Assembly (NCBI GenBank): GCA_021788955.1
Contig: JAJYKC010000202.1
Location: 1 to 5,806 of the forward strand
Reading direction: 5' to 3'
Length of the DNA stretch: 5,806 nt
Source of the DNA: Acidobacteriota bacterium
GTDB taxonomy: Bacteria; Acidobacteriota; Terriglobia; Bryobacterales; Bryobacteraceae
In this document: piece by piece, positions 1-4,095 of the stretch
How the letters are laid out: each line of letters begins with the position of its first letter
How positions within the stretch are numbered: position 1 is the stretch's first letter
Position numbers and translations under genes: made by a program
Notes under the pieces: generated by a model
Told to the model about the DNA's origin: nothing
What the model saw: only the letters and a program-made list of their open reading frames with translations
The model's database searches: none

Positions 1-421
1 CATAAGCCCCAACACTGTCGAACTGCCGCAAAAGACGCGGTTGCGAAGGCTTGCGCAGGTCGAAGACGTAAGTCCGGTTTCCGGACCAATCGTTCGCGTA
101 TAGGATGCCGTTCGGAGGCATCGCGTAGTTCGTATGGTGCGCCAGCATCGCGTCCCCAACCGGGACCATCGCCACCAGTTTGCCGAACTCCGGCGCGCCG
201 CCCCCGACGTCGAACACCGAAATAAAGTCCTTCCCGAGCCCCAGATTCCTTCGGAATTCGCTCAATCTTCCTTCGCGAAGCACACTCCAGTCGCCGCCGG
301 GGTGTTGCGCTTCCATCGCCCATACGAAGAGATAGCGGCTATGCGACGGCGGCGAAGCCGCGCCCAGAAGTAGCGCCATCGCGACGGTGACGAACCATCC
401 CAATCCGGCAAATCGCTTCAT
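1..421 (-). CDS. Secreted selenium-binding-protein-like beta-propeller, N-terminal part (runs off the left edge)
   Basis: The reading frame opens at ATG 421-419 and stays open for 140 codons to the window edge, so only the N-terminus is visible. Residues 1-23 look like a signal peptide: K2-R3, a hydrophobic core through LLLG, then AAS; the product should be exported. Residues 64-99 read KDFISVFDV, then FGKLVAMVPVGDAM, then HHTNY (H95, H96), followed by GILYANDWSGNRTYVFDLRK. This succession of blade-like strands with an HHT motif matches my memory of bacterial relatives of selenium-binding protein/methanethiol oxidase (SBP56). Known members use His and other ligands for metal or selenium, but no function can be assigned from this fragment. 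ATG overlaps the NAT stop codon as ATGA, and GAGG lies 6 nt upstream (431-428), supporting this start and coupling. It could instead be a generic YVTN-type propeller; exported propeller is likely, exact family less so. Confidence 0.7.
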   Translation of the reverse strand, partial: MKRFAGLGWFVTVAMALLLGAASPPSHSRYLFVWAMEAQHPGGDWSVLREGRLSEFRRNLGLGKDFISVFDVGGGAPEFGKLVAMVPVGDAMLAHHTNYAMPPNGILYANDWSGNRTYVFDLRKPSQPRLLRQFDSVGAY

Positions 422-1224
422 AAGCTACCTCGTAGCCTCTCTTCGAACTCCGCCCCCTCCGGCGTCTTCAGAAGAAACACCTCTTCGAGCACCGCGCGCA
501 CCTCATCCGCATCCCGCAGCACGCGCCGCTCCGTCTCGCCGCTTAAACGACGTGCCGTGAACTCGTTGTTCCGCAGCCCATACCGAACGCCCGGCGCCGG
601 CCTCGCCGCCAACAATGTCGTCACGAACATCGACTTCGGATGCGTCGAAACATACCAGTTCGCCACTTCGTAATCCGCCAACAACTGCGGCGTCTCGCCG
701 AACTGATACAGCGGCATCCATCCGCCGGGAATCTCAATCTCGATCACGAATTCATTCCCCGCTGGCATCAATCGGAACCGCTCGTGCGGCGTCGCTTGCT
801 CGACGCCCGCCGCCAGTCGCAGCGGCCCCGTCGGAGTCGGCCCGCCGAACCCCACATCGCAAAGATACGCCTCGCCCCCCGCCTCCACGCGCAGCGCCAT
901 GTGCGTTCTCCCCCGAGTCACGCCCGCCGGAGCGCTCCACACCACCCGCGCCGCCAGACCCACTACGCCGAATCCCAGCTCCCGCAGCGCCTCCCCGAAC
1001 AGCAGGTTGTGCTCGTAGCAGTACCCGCCCCGCCCGCCGCGAACCATCTTCTCGACAAGCGTTTCCGTATCGAGAGCCACCGGCCGCTTCAACCACGAAT
1101 CGAAATTCTCAAACGCGATCGTCTCAACATGGCGAAGCTGAACCTCCGCAAGCACCTCCGCCGTCGCCGCCCGCTGCCCCGCATACCCGATCCTTTGCAA
1201 ATACTCGTCAAGCTCGAATCCCAT
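418..1224 (-). CDS. nat: Arylamine N-acetyltransferase
   Basis: The 268-residue product is a cytoplasmic enzyme that transfers acetyl (or another acyl) groups from acyl-CoA to arylamines, arylhydrazines or similar acceptors by a ping-pong mechanism through a catalytic cysteine. The family triad is complete: Cys69 in RGGYCYEHN, His108 in GRTHMAL and Asp123 in CDVGFGG, almost the same numbering as in characterised enterobacterial NATs (Cys69, His107, Asp122). The N-terminal helical part contains the typical HVETIAFEN (32-40), and the C-terminal beta region contains PLYQF and HPKSMFVTTL (195-204). Length is close to the usual 270-280, so the gene is complete. Its ATG shares one base with the stop of the upstream glycosidase (TGATG), and its stop overlaps the next ATG (ATGA), so it is the middle gene of a coupled three-gene unit. 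GAGAG lies 9 nt before the start. The physiological substrate is not evident; some NATs make amide bonds in secondary metabolism. Confidence 0.95.
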   Translation of the reverse strand: MGFELDEYLQRIGYAGQRAATAEVLAEVQLRHVETIAFENFDSWLKRPVALDTETLVEKMVRGGRGGYCYEHNLLFGEALRELGFGVVGLAARVVWSAPAGVTRGRTHMALRVEAGGEAYLCDVGFGGPTPTGPLRLAAGVEQATPHERFRLMPAGNEFVIEIEIPGGWMPLYQFGETPQLLADYEVANWYVSTHPKSMFVTTLLAARPAPGVRYGLRNNEFTARRLSGETERRVLRDADEVRAVLEEVFLLKTPEGAEFEERLRGSL

Positions 1225-2828
1225 CAGCGGCAGCTCTCATTTTTCGCATTCTCCACCGCCAGAAACGTGATGCTCGCCGGCGCGAACTCCATCGTCCCCG
1301 CCTTCGCCCGCTCGCCGCGCAACTCCGGCAACGAATCGTTCGCCCCAAGCCGCAACTCCCGCCCGTTCAGCTTCACCCGTCCGGACTCGAGCCCGTCCGC
1401 GGTCAGTGTGTACCGTTGCGCCGCCGCGTCGACGGCCAGACTCTTCCCCGCGCTCCGGTCCGTGTTCAGCACCAGCAGCGCCACGCCGCCCGGCTTCCCC
1501 GCCAGGCAGTGCGCATAAACGTTCAGCCCCGCCTCCGGCATCGTCCCCGCATCAAGCACCGTCGTCCCCATCAGCCGCCGCCACAGCAGCGCCGCCCAGT
1601 AGTTCGGCCTCGGCTCCAGCGTCTTCTCATCGAGCAGCGCATAGTCGCTCGCCGACAGCGTGTTTTGCGCCACCACCTGCACACCCTTCTTCGCCAGGCT
1701 CCCAAGCTGATTCAGATAGCGGAAGCTGTCGATGTACGTCGAAGCCCATCGGTCGCCTCCGCAAGCCGCCTGCCCCGTCTCGGTGACCCACATCGGCTTG
1801 CCCGGCTCGTACCGGTCCCGCAGCCCCGCGTAGAACGCCTCCACCCGATCCGTCCGCGACAGCCACTCCTCCGTTAGCGCCGCTTCCGGAGTCGTCGTCG
1901 TCGCATGGCCCGTCGCCCCGCTCATCGACCCGCACCGGCTCGACACCGCCCCGTAGAAGTGATACGAAAACACGTCGAACGCATCGCCGGTCGCCTGCAG
2001 CAGGTTTTCCGACCGCAAAATCCCCGCCTGCACCGGACCCAGTTCAATCCTCTCGCCCACCGAGCCCGGCCCCAGCACAACCATCCCCGGCGCTTCCCGT
2101 TTCGCGAACTTCCGGAACTCCGCCACGTCCCGTGCATACGCCGCCGCGTCATATCCCTTCGGCGCCCCGCCCATCGTCGCGAACGTCGGTTCGTTCATGT
2201 ACTCGGCCGCCGCAAGGCTTCCTCCAACCGAGCGCGTGTAAGCAACCAACTTACTCGCCTCCTTCGGAGTCCACACGCCATCCGGCCCCCGCGTCCCCGC
2301 GCTTACCGCGAACGAAGTAACAATCCTCGCATTCACCGCCCGCGCGAAATCCACCACACCCTTCCACTGCTGCCCCGTCATCACGCCGTTGAACCCCGCC
2401 GGCGCCTTCTCTGGCGTGGCCTTTCCCGAGTCGTCGAAGTAAGTGGTATTCGTCCACGTTCCACTTACACGCACATACGCCGGCCCCAGAGCCGCCGCCA
2501 GCTTCCGCAGCCGCGCCTGGCTCAGATCGAGCGGCGGCCGGTACTCGAACAGCGCCGGATTCAATCCGGCCGGCTGATTCCCGCTCCGCCCCTCCTGCGC
2601 CTTCTCCGCTCGCGCCACATCGGCGTACGGCCGCCAGAACCGCCCGCCCGTCACCTCAACCATCTCGATGTTATAAGACTGATACCGCGCATCCACCGTC
2701 CCCACCCGCGCCAGCCCTGCGGCACGAATCCCCGCCCCCGCGGCTTCCGCCCGGCTACCCAACCACATCCATCCCGCACCCGCCGCGACAACGGCCCCCG
2801 CGAAGACAACCCGCATCGTTCCGTTCAT
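1224..2828 (-). CDS. Exported GH79-family glycoside hydrolase (heparanase/beta-glucuronidase-like)
   Basis: The 534-residue protein resembles family GH79 (clan GH-A), retaining hydrolases acting on glucuronic-acid-containing glycans, with human heparanase and the Acidobacterium capsulatum beta-glucuronidase as known members. Residues 7-23 are a hydrophobic signal segment, followed by an Ala-rich AEAAGA cleavage-like site near 29, so it should be exported. A TIM barrel spans roughly 100-425. The expected acid/base is Glu213 in AEYMNEPTF, and the nucleophile is Glu350 in MWVTETGQ; between them FSYHFYG (His290) matches the heparanase HHYY strand. After the nucleophile, KKGVQVVAQNTL, YALLDEKTLEP and NYWAALLWRRLMGTTVL follow the heparanase order closely. 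Residues 430-527 form the C-terminal beta-sandwich with VALLVLNTD. ATG 2828 is preceded by GAGGGGG at 7 nt; a second Met at codon 5 is possible. It is the first gene of the minus-strand unit. Substrate within GH79 (glucuronoside, 4-O-methyl-glucuronoside or oligosaccharide) cannot be decided. Confidence 0.88.
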   Translation of the reverse strand: MNGTMRVVFAGAVVAAGAGWMWLGSRAEAAGAGIRAAGLARVGTVDARYQSYNIEMVEVTGGRFWRPYADVARAEKAQEGRSGNQPAGLNPALFEYRPPLDLSQARLRKLAAALGPAYVRVSGTWTNTTYFDDSGKATPEKAPAGFNGVMTGQQWKGVVDFARAVNARIVTSFAVSAGTRGPDGVWTPKEASKLVAYTRSVGGSLAAAEYMNEPTFATMGGAPKGYDAAAYARDVAEFRKFAKREAPGMVVLGPGSVGERIELGPVQAGILRSENLLQATGDAFDVFSYHFYGAVSSRCGSMSGATGHATTTTPEAALTEEWLSRTDRVEAFYAGLRDRYEPGKPMWVTETGQAACGGDRWASTYIDSFRYLNQLGSLAKKGVQVVAQNTLSASDYALLDEKTLEPRPNYWAALLWRRLMGTTVLDAGTMPEAGLNVYAHCLAGKPGGVALLVLNTDRSAGKSLAVDAAAQRYTLTADGLESGRVKLNGRELRLGANDSLPELRGERAKAGTMEFAPASITFLAVENAKNESCR

Positions 2829-2835
2829 GGTCTCG

Positions 2836-2842
2836 CCCCCTC
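2836..2842 (-). promoter_or_regulatory. Ribosome binding site of the GH79 gene
   Basis: On the minus strand GAGGGGG lies 7 nt upstream of the ATG at 2828, a good Shine-Dalgarno match. It favours this Met over the one four codons later. Confidence 0.6.
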
Positions 2843-2865
2843 GGAATTGCCTGGAAATCAGCCAG

Positions 2866-3108
2866 TCATTGTACCGCGGGACCCATCACAAAAACCGTGT
2901 TCCCCGCCGGATCCAGCAAATCGAACGTCCGCGCCCCCTCATTGGACTGTCAATCGTCAGCCGGATCGTCCCCCGCTCCAGCCCCCATCAGCCCCGTCCG
3001 CCCGTCCTTCGTCGCCTCGAACGTCACCCGGAAACCCAGCCCATTCACATAAAATCCCTTCGCCGCCGCCAAATCGTCCGCCGGAAGAATCGGTATCGCC
3101 CGTTCCAT
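2866..3108 (-). pseudogene. Decayed VOC-family (glyoxalase/bleomycin-resistance-like) gene
   Basis: From ATG 3108 the minus strand reads MERAIPILPADDLAAAKGFY and on through GLGFRVTF to RTGLMG, a classic VOC N-terminal beta-alpha-beta half-module. The frame then loses sense and stops at TGA 2952-2950. Skipping one base (2981) moves into a frame reading GVERGTIRLTIDSPM (to 2940), which is what the family normally has next. The C-terminal motif ARTFDLLDPAGNTVFVMGP appears immediately afterwards, back in the first frame, ending at TGA 2868-2866. About 75-80 family-like residues remain of a usual 115-120, so roughly 40 from the middle are missing at the SPM/EGART junction. I infer one single-base insertion plus one internal deletion. 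VOC proteins bind metals or sequester antibiotics and catalyse glyoxalase or dioxygenase reactions; this copy cannot encode a normal fold. It lies 37 nt upstream of GH79 on the same strand and may once have been the first gene of that unit. The family comparison is from memory. Confidence 0.78.
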
Positions 3109-3151
3109 ACTCCCGCCCAACATACACTCCGCCGCCCCGAAAAACAACGCC

Positions 3152-3168
3152 TTGACAATTCCTGACAA
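3152..3168 (+). promoter_or_regulatory. Possible promoter or operator element: TTGACA plus TGACAA direct repeat
   Basis: A perfect -35-type hexamer TTGACA is at 3152-3157, about 95 bases upstream of the sulfatase-like start. The hexamer TGACAA occurs at 3153-3158 and again at 3163-3168, exactly 10 bp apart, as expected for two protein contacts on one DNA face. The sequence 17 bp downstream of TTGACA (CTCATC) is a poor -10, so a housekeeping promoter is not secure. Confidence 0.25.
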
Positions 3169-3252
3169 CCCCGCCTCATCCTCCCCGCGTCCCACCCAGT
3201 TGACCACCCATTGGACATCACCCAACTCCCAGGAGCACAATAATCCCATCCC

Positions 3253-4095
3253 GTGAGCAAGCCCAATCCCAACCACTACCTCCTCATCATCTTCGATAGC
3301 TGCCGCTACGACACCTTCCTCGCCGCCCGCCCCAAAACCCTCCGCCGCCTCGGCCGCATCGAACGCCGCTGGTCCTACGCCTCCTGGACGTCCCCCTCCC
3401 ACTTCAACCTCCTCACCGGCCTCATGCCCCACACAAGCCCCCGCCGCGTCCTCACCTCCGATTACCACCAGCACGAATTCGCCAAATTCAACACGCGCCT
3501 CGGCCTCGAATCCTTCAACTTCCGCGCCATGCTTCCCCGCCTATACCTTCCCCCCGTCCTCCGCCACCTCGGCTGGTCCACCCACGCCCTCGTCTCCATG
3601 CCCGTCATCAACCCCGCCACCATCCTCAACACCGGCTTCGACTCCTACAAACTCATGGACCGCCACAACGACCTCCGCGCCATGCTCCCCCTCCTCGAAC
3701 TCCCCTCCGGCCAACCCCACTTCTACCTCCTCAACACCGGCGAAACCCACTACCCCTACGCCCTCCCGCACGAGCCGGAAAACTCCTGGCCCCGCATCCA
3801 CGGCGTCCACGGCGTCCTCGGCCATCTCGAAGGCCAGGCCCCCGGCGCAAAACTCCGCCGCCGCACCCCCTTCACCGCTAAACAACTCGCCGAACTCCGC
3901 AACCGCCAGGTCGACGCCGTCCGCCACCTCGACACCGTCATCGAAGAGTTACTCGACTTAGTCCCCAAACACACTTACATTACGGTAACTTCCGACCACG
4001 GCGAGTTATTCGGCGAAGACGGCTACTTCGGCCACGGACCCATCCAGCACGGCAAAGTCTTCGAAGTCCCCTTCGTGGAGGGCAAAGTCCGTTGA
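3253..4095 (+). CDS. Sulfatase-like hydrolase/transferase of the alkaline phosphatase superfamily
   Basis: The 280-residue protein has the core of the sulfatase-like alkaline-phosphatase fold. A first strand, YLLIIFDSCRYD, supplies metal-ligand candidates D15 and D20. SWTSPSHFNLLTG follows, aligned with the sulfatase C/S-x-P-x-R...LTG box. Near the C-terminus are TVTSDHGELFGEDGYFGHG (D248, H249, H261) and HGKVFEVPFV (H266). The nucleophile position is Thr46 and the box Arg is His50, so formylglycine maturation looks impossible; Thr nucleophiles are known in phosphoglycerol and phosphoethanolamine transferases of this superfamily. It lacks a signal peptide and membrane segments, so it is probably cytoplasmic, and it is much shorter than typical sulfatases (over 400 residues). 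The only upstream start in frame is GTG 3253, since TAA lies at 3241-3243; AGGAG at 3231-3235 is 17 nt away, unusually far. Its stop overlaps the next gene's TTG. Phosphodiesterase, phosphotransferase or sulfatase activity all remain possible; the substrate is unknown. Confidence 0.82.
   Translation: MSKPNPNHYLLIIFDSCRYDTFLAARPKTLRRLGRIERRWSYASWTSPSHFNLLTGLMPHTSPRRVLTSDYHQHEFAKFNTRLGLESFNFRAMLPRLYLPPVLRHLGWSTHALVSMPVINPATILNTGFDSYKLMDRHNDLRAMLPLLELPSGQPHFYLLNTGETHYPYALPHEPENSWPRIHGVHGVLGHLEGQAPGAKLRRRTPFTAKQLAELRNRQVDAVRHLDTVIEELLDLVPKHTYITVTSDHGELFGEDGYFGHGPIQHGKVFEVPFVEGKVR
4077..4082 (+). promoter_or_regulatory. Ribosome binding site deciding the TTG start at 4092
   Basis: GGAGGG sits inside the end of the upstream gene, 9 nt before TTG 4092-4094. 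This is the strongest Shine-Dalgarno sequence on the plus strand here and supports the TTG as a true start overlapping the preceding TGA. Confidence 0.7.

Larger units (their letters stand above)
2829..3252. other. Divergent intergenic region without an intact gene
   Basis: These 424 bases separate the minus-strand GH79 unit from the plus-strand sulfatase-like/phosphodiesterase-like unit. They hold a decayed VOC gene (2866-3108), 37 nt of leader before GH79, and about 145 bases (3109-3252) with a TTGACA element and a TGACAA direct repeat. No tRNA, small RNA, terminator hairpin or intact reading frame with recognisable protein character was seen. Promoters for both units would be expected here. 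The minus-unit promoter may lie within or upstream of the pseudogene, but I could not pinpoint a convincing -35/-10 pair. Confidence 0.6.

Noticed and set aside
640..1518. Plus-strand open frame of 292 codons
   Set aside because: Antisense to NAT and the end of GH79; Arg/His-rich and without protein-family character.
615..1877. Long plus-strand open frame of 420 codons
   Set aside because: It is antisense to the NAT and GH79 genes, rich in Arg, Pro, Ser and His with no recognisable domain, and explained by GC-rich codon bias of the real genes.
2941..3000. Programmed frameshifting as an explanation for the VOC frame change
   Set aside because: A recoding event could join the frames but could not restore the roughly 40 missing middle residues, and no slippery heptamer with a following structure was apparent.
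1905..3155. Long plus-strand open frame of 416 codons
   Set aside because: It is antisense to GH79 and the VOC remnant, made of Arg/Pro/His-rich low-complexity sequence, while the opposite strand has clear GH79 catalytic motifs.
2950..3474. 174-codon minus-strand frame as an intact gene starting at 3474
   Set aside because: Its first part is antisense to the sulfatase-like gene and only the end, from ATG 3108, has VOC character; it then stops before the rest of the domain, so it is annotated as a pseudogene from 3108.
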